Shown one piece after another: positions 1-13,695 of a stretch of DNA of 64,000 bases. The position numbers were made by a program, and so were the translations under genes. Each line of letters opens with the position of its first letter. Position 1 is the stretch's first letter. Source of the stretch: Chaenocephalus aceratus (taxonomy: Eukaryota > Chordata > Actinopteri > Perciformes > Channichthyidae); assembly GCA_023974075.1 (NCBI GenBank), contig CM043792.1, positions 13,497,456 through 13,561,455 on the forward strand. The letters run 5' to 3'. Below the pieces are notes generated by a model, which saw only the letters and a list, made by a program, of their open reading frames with translations, had not been told where the DNA came from and searched no databases.

Positions 1-3000
1 GTCTGTGGAAACCTCCCCGAGGCTGTAAATGCAGCTTGTTACAGATCTCCTGATGATTTCACAGAACATTTAACTTAACACCTCTCATTTGTTACCTCTT
101 CAGGGCATTTCCAATTTCCATTACCAAGTTCCCAAGGTATGTACCAAGCCCTTAACCTCCACTAGCTTTTAATGCGTGCATAAATTGCCTTGGGGATAAC
201 GTGACACTGCATTCGGTAGTGACATGTGTTTGTGTGAAGGCTTAAAGGGACAGGACACCCTGAAACACCTGGAGTACTCTTTATAAACCAGTTGGTTTTG
301 GTGCCTTCTGCCCAATAATACGGTACAATAAAATAGTTCCAACATGAAAATGCGCAAAACAAGGTGTGAGAATCAATTGTTCGTCACAATTGATTTATGT
401 AAGAGTAACTGCTGTTTAGTCTTTTTAAGGTATGTTTTTGCTGCTCTGAGCTTCTAAGGGAAAGCACCATAAGTTTCATAATATTGGAGAAAAGGCATAC
501 ATATATACGAGCAATATTTCCAACACTGGGCAACTCACAACTAAACAATCCAGACTGATAAATAGTGCTACAGGTAAGACAAAAATATGACCTTTAAAAC
601 TGAGTAGTGCCAAAACATTGGAAAATTGCAGTGTCTTCTGTCTGACACTTTAATTGCCGAATGAGATTTACATCAGCTAGAAACGAAGCTGCAGAGGTTT
701 GAATGAGCCCTGCTTCAGGTCATGCTACACTCGCTGTTGCAACAGTTTCTTTGTGCCACAACAATACATTAATTTCATGAGTCAACAGGCTACGACTGGC
801 AGTTTGTGTCGAGCTAAACAGTGTTTAATTGGATTCTGATACATGGCAACACCACTGGAGCCTTGTTTCCATCTTCATGCATCCAGCAGCACCTGGAGCG
901 TAATGGTGGTGATTACATCCCTCCTGCGGTGTCCCGGTGGTTGAGCCTGCACAGGCCCATGGGAACACGCTGCTAACAGTCACGGTCCGTGCTGCCCTGT
1001 GCGGCTGCTGGGAGCCTCTGTTACAGCACCGCTGAGACAAGCACAGGTTCAAATGGAATCATGGTAATACAAATCAAACTAATTGTTTACAGCACAGTAT
1101 TACACAGTGGAGATGCTAATCAACAGATCAAGACAGACTCTTATTTGTACAGGCATAACATTTAAAACTGTTCACTTCAAAGTAAATGTTATGTATGTGT
1201 ATTAAACTCAATCAATTTGCTTTACATCAAAGACAAACACAAAGTGATAATGGTTGTGGTATTTTTTCAGGAAGAAAAGAGCGTGTCCAATTAGAAATAA
1301 ACAATAATGCAGATTTTTACAGCGTGGGATGAATGGTGATATTTGACCAGCAGTTGAAGAAGCAATCTTCCCACGTCCATTCAAGCATTTGATCATACAA
1401 TCCTCCATAGAAAATCAGGCAACTCCAAAGAAAAATGTGTCCTACGAATCAAAGCTCAAGAACATTTCGAGATCTTTTTATATAACTGTATTGAATGTCT
1501 TTAGAATAGAATTAGATTTGCAAAATAATGTTTTTGAGGATGCATTTTTCATTTAAGGATCAAATTGTAGAGAATTTACTTACATTACATTCATGACTTG
1601 ACATTTGGTCAAATATGAATACAATACATTTCTTGTGTAATTTGTGGAGCTTAGAATACAAATAGAAAGACATTTTCAAGTTTAAGTTCTATATTTATGC
1701 TCAACAAATAACACACAAGCAGGCGCTGGCAATGGAAACCTTACATTTCAGGCTTGTCAAATCATGCAAATCCAAATAGAAAACAAGGTTATGCAGGAAG
1801 AATACAAAGAAATATAATACAGAGTGGAGTGAAGGTGTTTGGAACACCCTTTCTCAATTTGTCAAACATCCTTACATTTCCAAAATAATTTAATTGGCAA
1901 GAATGCAATCTTCAGAGAATGAAATAGCTGAGAATGGATTCTCATGTAAAATCTGAATTTAAATATATTTTCAAACGAATGGCACAAATTTAAAATGAAA
2001 ATCTTTCAGCCTCATCGGAGGGACACCAGATAACGATGCCCTTAGAGGATCCAACAGAGCGACCCCCTCCCCCCTCACATAATCCTGAGAAAAGGTCACT
2101 GACCCCTGCCGGTGGAGATTGGGGAGTACGGCCTGAGCATATCGTGAGCCCTGACAGCACGGGGAGGCATAACATCGCTGGGCCTCTGACCTTCAGTGGT
2201 GGAGCCCCACACCGTCTTATAACACGGAGTCAGACGCATGTGAATAATACATCAGCCTCTGCTGCTGGGACACACCCCACCGCTCACACTAGTAAAGCTA
2301 AAACACAGGATTCACATCATAGAGTGGGGTTTGTCTTCCCACAGCAACAATAATGAACACAGATAGTTTGGCATGCTGAGGAACAGTCTCTGTCCATCAC
2401 AACATGTTTATATGTGGATTTTTGTTGCTGTGCTGAATTGGCACACATATTGTATTGTCATATATTGGTATTAGATGTTACACAGATTTTTTCATCCTCA
2501 GTTCAGTTTCCTGTGCAGGTCACACCTACGGTTTGTCCAAAGCTTAATCCTTTCTTTTATTCTCTAGTATTTAATTTGTGATTCACTTTTTCTATTTTAG
2601 TTCCTTTTTTTCCAAGAGCTAACAAAGGCTTAAAAGAGATGGGGAAAAGCAGCAGTTGTGGCCCCTACAGTAATTTCTCACCTCCATGCACGTAAGTGAA
2701 CAATAGATCGTGCCGCGAGAATTATGCTGTTTACACAGAGCGAATGAACAGAAATGCATGAAACATTTTTAAATCCCCTGTGATTCCTGGAAAGGCGGGC
2801 TGCGTCTCTCTTGTCTTCATCTGCTTTACATACAGGAACAGCTCTGAGGTTTGCACTGAGATATTTGAATTGCATAGAGTGTTTGACATTTGATAATAGT
2901 GCTGTGTGTTTATAGATTCTAGACTTTCCTGCTGAAGGTTCCCTATCATGTTTGTTCAGGCTTACCCCTCGGAAAAAAATTCAAATATCTCTGTGTGACA

Positions 3001-4130
3001 TCAAAAAGACAAACACAATTATTGTTTTAGCTCCGCGTCAAGGGATACATATCAATTTGCCTTGTAGGAATATTTTCATTTACATAAAATATTCGGAGTA
3101 ACAGAAGCAATGAATGAAAACAAATGTTTGTGCAACATTCATTATGAAGGAAGAATTTCTTTATTAATTCCACATTATAACATGAGGTTCTTCACCTGTT
3201 GAGACAGATTTCTTTTTTATACAACGTGTCTCTTTGTGTATATAACTCAGTCTGTCACAGTAAAACTGTTGTAATTTAATTGACTTTAGTCTATAGCCTA
3301 CCCATGATAACAATTCCATTGTATTTATTATCTCAAAATCACAAGTTATTACGCAATTAGGTGCACATTTGTTTTACTAAGATAACTCAAAATGTTAGAA
3401 AAGTGAAAAATAAAAAGGTCCATGAATGTGTTTGTCATTATTTCTAAATAGCACGTGTTTTCCTGAGATAACGGGATAAAATGTTTAATGCATGAAAACA
3501 TTTTTGTTTCTGTGATCTCTTGATAAATATCCCGTTATTTGAGGAAAATAATAGAATCTTTTAGAGATAATTACCTAAATGACAAACAAATAACATTAAC
3601 TTGTTATAACAGGGATAACAGAGGAAATTAAATGATTGAATGACTGCTTTTATACTGTTGACTTAACTATTATAATTTTCAAAATAATTTCATTAACTAC
3701 CGGAATTCTTGTGAAAAAAATGGAGTCTACTTGTTGTTGTTGAAAAACAGGGGGAATACAATGTTTAAACCATGGCATTTTAAGGTTTCCATAGCAACAC
3801 TTGAAAAAAAGACAGATGCTTATGTTCAAGGCTGAGGTTGTGGACAAATGTGACAATGTAGGATAGTGTATGCAACATTATACTTGCAAAATAAATGAGC
3901 AGGTAATTATACAGTGTACACAACTCTATGATCCACACGCAGTAGTTTAATCAGTGTCTGTCACTGCCTTTCACAGACGTGTCCTGTGGTTACTACCCTC
4001 TACTGGGGCACACAGTCAATGCAGAGCAACTATAAAAATACGTTTGAAAAAAATGCTTCAATTGCAATGAAAGTGAGCTCGAGTATTTGTAACATTTTCA
4101 GAAACCTTTTAATCAGTTTTAAGCACTTGA
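1..4130. other. No recognisable gene; AT-rich non-coding sequence
   Basis: No open reading frame here resembles a known protein, and none shows the pattern of short conserved exons seen further right. The longest frames are about 100 codons, isolated, and low-complexity or proline-rich. The stretch could hold distal regulatory sequence or the 3' end of a gene lying to the left, but nothing visible decides this. Confidence 0.5.
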
Positions 4131-4275
4131 ACATAACGCGGAACCAATATTCCCCGCTGTCCGAGTTTCCTTCCGGTGTGTTTTTGTCGTCCCACTCCAG
4201 AAGCAGCGTTGAAGCGGACTATTATTTAAAAGATATAATAAATTGGATAAACGCTATAAATGTTATGAAAACAGG
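4130..4275 (+). promoter_or_regulatory. Possible kdm8 core promoter and non-coding first exon
   Basis: The first kdm8 coding exon begins one base after a splice acceptor (tgtcccacag, then c, then ATG at 5602), so at least one upstream non-coding exon is required. A candidate lies here. A CCAAT box (gaaccaat, about 4140) and an ETS-like TTCCGG (about 4170) are followed by a possible donor, acag/gtaaat, at 4274/4275. This is inference from spacing and motifs. No transcript evidence is available and other upstream exons are possible. Confidence 0.3.
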
Positions 4276-5601
4276 TAAATATACAATTTAAAGTGTTGAA
4301 TTCGGCTACAGCCAGCACTGTTTAAAATGAATTGAATATAACGTTGGTTTACACGTGTTACTTTATTCAACGTTAACCGACTTAATTTTTAGTGCAGCTT
4401 TCTCTTAATGCCATATTCAAATTGATATTAATATTATCTTATACACTAGAGCTTTGGTTGTCATCAACTCCGACTACTTTTGAGCAGGAATCTATTAATA
4501 TATCGTTACAAAGATTGAAAATCATTGTTTGTTATGTTTTGTGGATTTAATTGAATGTGTACTGTCTTAGCACTCCAATAACAACTGAGTATATTAAACC
4601 ACATCCTTGTATGTCCAGCTCTCACATTTAACTTGCATTTGAGGGTTTAAATATATCTTTAAATTAAAATTGCACTAATGGTGCAGCCTTGCAGCAATAA
4701 AGCTGACATCAGGTAGGCCTACTTCATTGGGACTCTTTTTTTTTGGGTTACATTTCGGAGTTAACATGAGCATACAGAGGATACTCGGTTTCTAAAAATA
4801 ACACTAGAGACCAATTTCTGAGGCTTTTTCGATACAATCATTATCCTCCTCCCACTAGTAATTTGAGGTGCACGTTCAGTGAAGCTGTACTCTGCCCATC
4901 CTCCTTAATGACTCCATAATAGCCTAATGTATGACAGTAGAGTAGGGCCGTAATTCTCCCAAACATCGTATCTAAAAAGACTTTATTTCTGCTTGTTTTG
5001 TTGTTTTTGCTCAAATGTGTGTAAAGTCAGAGGTTGCATACAAATGTTTCTGAGAAACCAGAATGATATGTGTCCTGGTAGAGGGAACTGCACGGTCAAA
5101 CCTCTCCTGACACACTTCATGCATGTGGCAAATTACGTTAGTTGTGTTCTGTTCACAAGGGTGCGTTTTTGACTCAAAGGAATCAGGATGCTTCGTACTT
5201 TGGCGTCATCTCCAGTTTCAAACGATCATCCAAAACAACAGTTTGAGTCACATGGAGGCAGAGATGCCGGTCACAGATACCATGTGACAGAGGGTCAACA
5301 CTGACTGTGTGTACACATTGGCTCTGGAGGCCCTCAGCTGTATTTTGTGATTTCCAACTTGAATATGAGGTGTATAGTATACACAAGCAAGTGTCCTGTT
5401 TTTGTGTAAACATGGTGGACAGTTTTTAGCTGAGTGTGGACCCATGACATCTTAGCACAGGACAATAATTCAAATACAACCTTTGCTTCAGAATTGTTGA
5501 ATCACCAAACATTCCACATGTCAATGTATCTGTGCATCATCATTAGGGATTCAGTCTGAACACGGGCTGTCCTAACTTTCTTTCACTGTCTGTCCCACAG
5601 C

Positions 5602-8600
5602 ATGAGTAAAGACGTCTCATTAATGCACACGCTGTGGACAAAGATCTCTGCTGTCCTGCCTAAAGATGAGGAACAGTTTCCACTGCCGTTTGGGGCCATA
5701 GTGGAGTCGAGTGTGGTGGAGATGCTGAGAAGGTCCAGGCGGCAGCTGTACAGCGACACCACCAGCGCCAGCCGAATGCTCACTGCCAAGGTCCTTTTGG
5801 ATTTTTCATGGGAGAAACTCAATACTGGAACATGGCGCCATGTGGACAAAGAATGGAGGCGCGTTTATTCGTACGGCTGCCTCTTCAAAGTGGCCGCTCT
5901 GTGCCGCGGAGATCCGTCAGCAGAGGATGTCCTGGAGGCTCTGAGGACTTGTGACATGGGTTTACTCATGGGGGCGGCCATCATGGAGGATGTACTTCAG
6001 GTTATTGTGCGGATTCTGCAAGGTGAAGTCAGGAAGTCTACTAAAGGAGAAGATAGTGAACACCCGCAGGTAAAGGTCGGTGATCTTTTGTCCCTTTTGA
6101 TTTTATCATAAGTAATAATTTACCTCATTAGCATGATCAAAAGTGGTAAAAAAAGACTTGTTTTTCTTGAACTCTTAAGGCTTTAAGTAATTGCCAAAGC
6201 ACATTTACTATTAAATGTACAAGAATAAAAGATAGCAGATCATCAGTCATTATCATAAAATAAGATGTGCACAACTTGTTCTATTTAAGTGACCACTGAG
6301 TGTCACCAATTTAGCCACACACTAAAGTAGTGGAAGTTTTTCCTTGTACGATGTGAGGGTCTAAGGACAGAGGGCCTAAGGACAGAGGGTCTAAGGACAG
6401 AGGGTGTCGTATTGTCATACTGATATTCTGTACAAACTGTGAAGTCCACTGAGACAAGTGTAACATTTGTGATATTGGGCTATATAAACAAACTTTGATT
6501 GATTGATTGATTGATTGATTCAATGTTTACAACAATTGGTAACTTTGGAGGACATTTCAAAATAAGCTTCTCTAAAGTTTTAGAGAAGTATTTATTTTCT
6601 TTGTCGCCCTCTGTCAAATGTCACTGAAGATAAAGTGGAACAAACACTCAAATGTCAGATCCCTTTGTTTAGATTCCTTAAGATTGAGACGGAAAGCTAA
6701 GAGTAGGGTTTGGAGGATTTTTCTCAATAACATGTTTGCTTTCTTTAAAAAAAATCCAACTGAAAATTGAACTCAGTTCATGCATTCAAAACTAAACAGT
6801 CCATGTCTGGCTGGAGTGGAGCTTAAGGCTGCAAATAACAACTCTTTTTTAATGTCTTTTGATCTTCAATACCCTTTTGATCAATCAATTGATCAACTTA
6901 ATGCCAGAAAGAAGTAAGAAATTGCCATGACAGTCTCCATAAACCGGTAGAGAGAACTTCATATCGGTTTTTTATGCACTACCAACAGTCCACAACCTTT
7001 AATATTGCTCATCAATCCGGGTTTCGGCTCTAATGGTTCATAAAATGGCTGGAGATTGACTCATCTCTTAATCTTATAATCAATAAAGTTATTTTATAGA
7101 GAAATATGTCAACAGAATAGGGCTGCATAATGTGCAAAAACTATATTGATATTTTTTGACAGACATTTTAGATTTAGGATATTTAAATATGGCATAAGAG
7201 TATTTAACTTGTACAATAAAGTGATCTATTTGATTCAGAACTGAGTTGTTCTATTAGCTGCCTTTATCTGTTTAGTCATTTGATCCACATTACTGATGAT
7301 TATAAATCAAAATCTCATGTGTACATTAGTTGTTAAAGCACGATTAGTAAATCCAACAACATCATTGCAATTTCAGAACTCAAAATATGATTATATTTTA
7401 TTTTCTCCGTCTATCCCAGCCTGTTTGCAGACATGTTATTTTCCTCTTGCAGCGCTCGTTTTTAGAATCGATTTGAATACTTGACAAACCCCCTTGTTGT
7501 GTTGGCGTCATCAACAGAGAATAAAGATGGAGTGCCCGCATGTTCCTGTGATCAGAGAGGAGCTGGCCATTCCCAGGGTGAAGCGTCCTTCACTGGAGAG
7601 CTTCAACACAAACTACCTGCTCCCCCTCAAACCGCTCATCTTAGAGAGGACCATCGAGCACTGGCCCGCCCTCAACCAGCACCCCTGGAGGTTTGTTGTT
7701 TGTTGTTTTGAATCTGTTGTTCCATTTGTATTAAAACAGGCTATTTCTCTTTGTCCAGATAAAATCACTACATCAGTCGTTTCCCCTGCTATACATTTTT
7801 TTTTATCAGTATTCCCATGTCATGGACATTTCTACTGATCATAATTCCATTGTTGAGGTCTACTAGAATAGATTTACATTGTTCAATGTTCCAAACTCAC
7901 ATTGGTTTCTTATACAGCGTCTCTGTATAGTATGTGTATTCACTCTCTGTCCTAAACGCCTTGTTGGAGCTCCTGCCCCCCCCCTTCCTGTGAGCCCACT
8001 GTGCTCTGATTGGTCAGCTCGCCCACTCTGTTCTGATGAGTCCACCACCGTTACAGCGGAACATCAGTGTTTATGTGTTACAATGGCGTTTGATAGCAAC
8101 CAGAAAATGGGCTCTGCGAGACAGCGAGACATCGCGAATGGACGCGGGAAGGGGGGGGTGCTGAGGGGCTGCAGCACCCCCATCTGCGAGGCTCCACTAG
8201 CGGTTGCAGGCGGTGTACATGCATAAAAAGCTACATAACACACAAGGGGACGGGTAACAAATGGAAAAGCATGACATGGGACCTTTAAGTCAAACTCTCT
8301 TGAGTCACTCTCTTCTCTAAAACTACGTGCAAATGAAGAAGCATATTCATCCTCTTGACGAAACAGGCAGCTTAAAGAGCTGCATTAACTGAACATGAAA
8401 AATAAAAAAATGCTGCAAGAAGCACAAATAACAACGGAAACGGGGACACTGAAAAGTGCTGCACACAACTGGGATTGGAGCGCTTGTTAACGTAAAGTTG
8501 GCCAACTGTCACTCTCGCAGAGTTTGTGTATTTCATAATTGTAAGTGTTCACATTGTTAAAATAATCCAAAATTACCTGAAATGAAAGGATTGGCCTATT

Positions 8601-11600
8601 TTAACATAGCATTGCATGATTAGTGCATGTGCACGGGTTGGCCACCGTACCCAAAGGCTTTTATAGTCAATTTAAATTTAGAAAACAACACACGGTATTG
8701 CTATAAGCATCAGTAGTCCTCCAGCATTGTTAAACACTACTGCCCTCCTCAGACTGATTTACACTTGTGACGCCAGCTGAGTGCACTCGTGCAGAGGGGA
8801 AACCTGCACGACTCACTGAAGCAGCTCTGGCGTGTTACAAGCAATTCACATCAGTGTGTTAGCAGACACTTCGGTTACGTGTTCGTCTTAATTGCCTTAA
8901 AATGTGGAAATAACACAAAGTGAATTTATGTTGGTGTAGTTGTCAAAACACCCCCGATTCCTGACTCTAATGTCTGCCACCGGAGGCCAATATAACTGCC
9001 TCTGCTTTGAAGATGATCCCTCTCTGTCCTCCCTCTCCCTGCCGCCTCCTGACAGCTGACTGCTCTCGCTGACACCTGACATGCGGCGCCTGACTCTCAC
9101 TCTGACAGGGGGGGGGGGGGGGGGGAGGACATCCTGAAGTGCTCCCACAACATATTTTTGAGCTGTGCTCGAACCCTGAATGAACAGACTTGAGGAATTA
9201 TGCCATTTTTATTTCAGTAATGTTTGTTTTTCTTCATTCCGCAAAGCATAGAATACCTGAGGTCAGTGGCCGGCTGTCGGACGGTTCCTGTCGAGGTGGG
9301 GTCCAGGTACACGGACGAGGGGTGGTCCCAGACTCTGCTCACCGTCAGTGAATTTATCGATCGATACATTTTAAATAAAGTAAGTCCATCATTAATTTGT
9401 GCTGCATTGTTAACACGATCAAAACTATTTTCTAACTTGTGTTTGATTTGCTCTGTTGTTCTGAAATGGCCCAGGATGGAGTGAAAGGATCAGGTTATCT
9501 CGCTCAACACCAGCTTTTTGATCAGGTATGTTTTCTTTCCTCCTGACTACATGATTATGGAAATAATTATCTATTTATTTTGATTACCTATTGATTATTC
9601 AGCTTTTATTTTCTGGCACAATTTACAATTGAATTCTCCTTATTTCTAACTGTCATCCTCAAACCACATTGCTTTAAAGACTATTGACCTTTTAGTCTAA
9701 ATGGTGTGAATTGACCTTTACAGAGAGGGCATCATGTCAAGTTCATAGCTGTGAATTTGGTGATGTTTCATGATTTATTTTACATGAAATCCCTATTATT
9801 AAGTGATAACTTGTTAATCAGCTAATAATATGTCTATTATTTGTATCAAGGAACTGACTTAAAATGTTGCATTATAATCGGAAAAGGAGACATTCGATGT
9901 TCTCCTTTGGATAATTAACATGAATTAATTAATTGAATGAATGATGAATTAAGGATACAGTTGCTCCCATTTCAAATAGAAAGGTACGGAAGCATAACAA
10001 AATATAAGAAAAGGAAATGATAAATGATATTTTAAAAAAGTACAATATACTACAATATCTCACAATAAGAAATATTATAAAATAACATTTTAAATGTGTT
10101 AATTTAATTTTAAATAATGTATATAATAAAAATAAATATATATTTAACATAGAATAATTTCTATTATTATGCAATATGTGTGAAATTGTCCTAATTAGTG
10201 TGAATTATTTAGTTTTGACGGGTCACAGCGAGCTTGGTCCGACACAATCTAATACGTTTATTCTTGATTTGAAATGTTGACAGTTTGTGACACATTTTGA
10301 AGAAATTCCCTCTAGGCGTTCGTGTTTCTGAGATATAAGGTTCACAGGAAGTAGACAGACGAGCCAAACACAAAACGCCTGCGGCCACAGCTGTCGCCAG
10401 CAGGGAGGAATAGAAAACTATTTCTGATGAGACACTGGCAAATGTTGTGGTTAAAAACAACATGGTATAATTCTGTCAGTGTGAATTAAAGCCCTCCCAA
10501 TGTGATTCTGTTTTTTAATGTTGCATTAGATTCCAGAGCTGAAGGCGGACATCCGTCCTCCTGATTACTGCTGCCTTGGTGAAGGAGACGAGGAGGACAT
10601 CACTGTAAACGCCTGGTTCGGCCCCGGGGGGACCGTGTCCCCTCTGCACCAAGACCCTCAGCAGAACTTCCTGGCTCAGGTGACCAACACACAATGTTTT
10701 ATACGATGTGATAATTATTCATTTTCAAGTCTGAAATGTTACAGCAGCTCCAAAAGGAGAAATATTAAGACACACGATACAAGGAAAACAACATGTAACA
10801 TAACATCACGATCACTGAAGAGAAACACGCTCAAGACCCTCTATCATACATTTAAACTCGGATTGAACTCCGAATTTGAGGATTGAATGGTGCACAAAGG
10901 ATTGCTTCAGTCTAACTTTATTAAATCTTGGGACCCTGTTTCTGTGATTTGATGGTAAAAATGAATATTCGCTGTTCAGGACATGGTTGTGGTCAGAGAG
11001 CATGTTGTTGGAAAGCCTCACTATGATGTTATGGTCCGCTGATTCATGAGACCTCCAATCTTTGAGCATTTATTCAACTTGTGGAGCTTTTTTGATTTTA
11101 AAGCGGTAGACAAACACTTGTAGTATTGCAATACTGTAGAACAGTCAAAACCACAGATGTAAAAAAACAAAGAAGAATTTGTCTACACTCCCCGAAAGGC
11201 CTAAGAGAGAGAATCAATTCTTTGTTTTGTTCTTTTTCAAACATAAAGGGACAAAAACAAAGAACGTATTTTCTCCGCCGCCTTAGGACTTTCAGGGCGA
11301 GTATGAATCCAGTTAAAGATATGTCACGTGACCGCGCTTTGTTTAAACCACGGGTTTCCCCTGTATCAGGTGGTGGGAAGCAAATACATTCGCCTCTATT
11401 CCCCGGAGGACACGGGCAAGCTGTACCCTCATCAATCACAGCTCCTCCACAACACCAGTCAGGTGGGATTGACAGTCCATATATAGATAAGAAATACATT
11501 TTGGAGCCAGTTAATATATGCAGCATTTCCTCCCATGCAGGTGGATGTGGAGAACCCGGACCCAGAGCGCTTCCCGGAGTTTGCCAAGGCTCCTTATCTG

Positions 11601-11705
11601 GAATGTGTGTTACAGCCCGGAGACGTTCTGTTCATCCCCGTCCAGCACTGGCACTACGTCCGCTCCTTAGAGCTCAGCTTCTCTGTCAGCTTCTGGTGGT
11701 CATGA
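5602..11705 (+). CDS. kdm8: Lysine-specific demethylase 8 / JmjC-domain hydroxylase (JMJD5)
   Basis: Seven coding exons join in phase: 5602-6069, 7518-7690, 9247-9379, 9475-9525, 10530-10679, 11370-11462 and 11541-11705. They give 410 residues with no break (human protein 416). The start is the ATG directly after an acceptor and the stop is TGA. Residues 1-156 match the KDM8 N-terminal region (motif [10 protein letters not shown]). The JmjC fold occupies roughly the last 160 residues. The Fe(II) triad is visible as HQD (His315, Asp317) and the His of HWHYVR (His394), equivalent to human 321, 323 and 400. The protein ends in SFSVSFWWS, as in the family. KDM8 is a nuclear 2-oxoglutarate oxygenase; arginyl hydroxylation is well supported in the literature and histone demethylation is disputed. 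A polyadenylation signal AATAAA lies at 11720. Intron 2 contains a TIR element. Its downstream neighbour mfsd11 is convergent. Confidence 0.97.
6330..6522 (+). repeat. Retrotransposon 3' tail with minirepeat and (GATT)n end
   Basis: About three near-identical 15-16 bp units (core ctaaggacagaggg) lie at about 6360-6406. They are followed by the sequence gatattgggctatataaa and a (GATT)n tail at about 6497-6520. A 'gggctatataaa' tail with a tetranucleotide end is the usual 3' terminus of 5'-truncated non-LTR retrotransposons or SINEs in teleosts. It lies in kdm8 intron 1. Confidence 0.6.
7811..8289 (-). mobile_element. Short TIR element (MITE), family A, in kdm8 intron 2
   Basis: The right end, catgacatgggacctttaa, is the inverted repeat of the left part, which begins cccatgtcatgg. 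The first about 110 bases are the reverse complement of 13560-13690 in the second family-A copy, so the two copies are in opposite orientation. The left terminus has lost its ttaaaggt cap. The interior carries no transposase frame, so this is a non-autonomous element. It starts about 120 bases after the exon 7518-7690. Confidence 0.75.
9107..9126. repeat. Poly(G) run
   Basis: A homopolymer of about 18 G follows a CT-rich stretch about 120 bases upstream of kdm8 exon 3. It is a simple sequence with no assigned role. Confidence 0.8.
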
Positions 11706-12914
11706 CTGCACGAATCTTTAATAAAAAATATACTTTTTGTACAATTTCAGTTGTTTTCTGTTTCTGTGGAGGCAAACCAATTTGGGAGTTTTTATGCAAG
11801 GCTAATTCTGATAAATCTTAGGACCGGCACTGATCACACAAACCTTTGATCCACGAACAATAAACACAGACCGCTGAGTGATTAGTTTAATTGTGCTGCT
11901 GATGATTGCAAAAACATCCATTGTGTGGAAAGCTGGAAGAAAAAACAAATGAGCATTTAAAACTGTTTGTGCTCATTTCAACCTGCATATAATTACAGAG
12001 CAGTGTTAGACATCTCCTTTGATAGAGTATGTTTCTCTTTTCAAATTGGTATATTTAATTGTGTTCTCAACCTTATTCCTACAACTATTCTCAGATGTAT
12101 GATTTCCATAATTAATGGAAATGAGGCAAGTCTTCAAATGTACTAACCGAGCGAGCTACAGGTACAAAGATGGTGATAAACATGGCTCTGTGGTTAACTG
12201 ACAGCCAGAGGCAATTAGGCAGGTCGCAGATTAAATTAATAAATGAAATGAATTAATCCCCTGGGAAAAGACAGGCTTTGAAATTAAAACTGTCTCATTG
12301 GTTAAGCAGCCTGACGGTACAACTCCTGTCTCACAAACGCAACACCTGACTACAAAGACGGCAACACTTCGTTTCACTTTTCAGACCTCTGACAAACGCC
12401 AGTCATTATGCCGTCGGTTTGTTTCAATCAAACCCTCTAATTAGAGTCGAGCAGTATGACAGAAGTGACAACATTAAGTAGATCAGCACTGATTTACACA
12501 TTTTATCTGCCTTTCAACCCAATTCACAGTCTGTACACGGCAGACAAACATCTGAGGAGAAGGTGAAGAGTTTCGTAGGATTTTTTCAGCCCAAATAAAT
12601 AGATTTAAATACAATTCTTTTTTTTCAACGAGTGTGACATTTTGACTTTGAACAAAGTGCAGTCTAAAACGATAATGTGGCTAAATCAAACATTCATAAT
12701 TTGCTGCAAATGTAAAATAAAATGGGTTTAAATTGTCTCTCTTTGACAAGTGACTGACATTTGGAATCACTGTTTTCTCGAAGTGCTTGTAAATATGGGC
12801 TCATTCATGCATTTAAATTATGAATAGTAACCAGAGGTGGATGAAGTATTTAGACCTTTTACTGAAGGACAATTACTTAAACCAAATTGAATAAATACAC
12901 ATTGAATACAATCC

Positions 12915-13379
12915 TTAAAGGTCCCATGTCATGCTTTTCCAGTTATTAGCCCTCCCCTTGTGTGTTATGAAGGTTTTTCTGCATGTAAACAGTCTGCAGA
13001 GTCACAAACCCTCAAAGTACACCCTGTAGCAAGTAAAACTCTAACACAGAAAAGACCTGTCTATGCTGCCCCAGAACGCCTCGTTGGAGATTTCTCTTTT
13101 TCTTCCTGGGTACAGTGATGTGCCCATACCCAAATGGACCCATTGGTCCAAATGGATCAATCCGTGGAGCCGTTACGTTACTGTACGTCCGCGGAGCCGT
13201 TAGGTTAAGTCCGTGGATTGGTCCAAATTGATCCGCGACTTCCTCACACACACACACACACTCAATCTTTTCTCAGCTGCAGCTCCGCCAATTTCTCCTC
13301 CTCGAGACGGCGGGACGCGGCGAGGATGTGAGTCGGTGTGTGAGCACACACACACAAACTCCCAGCCAGGCTGCGGGGG

Positions 13380-13469
<90 letters not shown>

Positions 13470-13695
13470 CGGGCTGGGTTTCGCTGTCTCGCAGACGGCC
13501 ACTGGGGCTCATAGGGAGGGCGGGGCAGGAGCTCCAACAAGCCGTTTAAGACAGAGAGTGAACACACATACTATACAGAGATGCTGTATGAGAAACCAAT
13601 GTGAGTTTGGAAAATTGCACAATATAAATCTATTTTAATAGACCTCAACAATGGAATTATGATCAGTAGAAATGGCCATGACATGGGACCTTTAA
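12915..13695 (+). mobile_element. TIR element (MITE), family A, with internal (GT)n
   Basis: The ends are near-perfect inverted repeats: ttaaaggtcccatgtcatg at the left and catgacatgggacctttaa at the right. Each ends in TTAA, which may be the duplicated target. The interior contains a (GT)n tract at 13382-13468 interrupted once by GG, which accounts for most of the extra length over the copy at 7811-8289. The reading frames across it (HTHTHT or VCVCVC) are products of the microsatellite. Confidence 0.85.
13382..13468. repeat. (GT)n microsatellite
   Basis: An almost pure GT dinucleotide tract of about 87 bases with one GG interruption, inside the family-A TIR element. Confidence 0.97.

Noticed and set aside
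2036..2353. A 105-codon proline-rich frame on the plus strand
   Set aside because: No resemblance to a known family, no splice context, and an overlapping frame on the other strand; it is probably chance.
11126..11821. A 231-codon frame overlapping the last two kdm8 exons
   Set aside because: It is a different frame from the conserved JmjC exons, runs across introns and into the 3' untranslated region, and is not conserved in type.
13200..13640. Several overlapping frames rich in His-Thr or Val-Cys
   Set aside because: They are translations of the (GT)n tract inside a TIR element and have no protein features.
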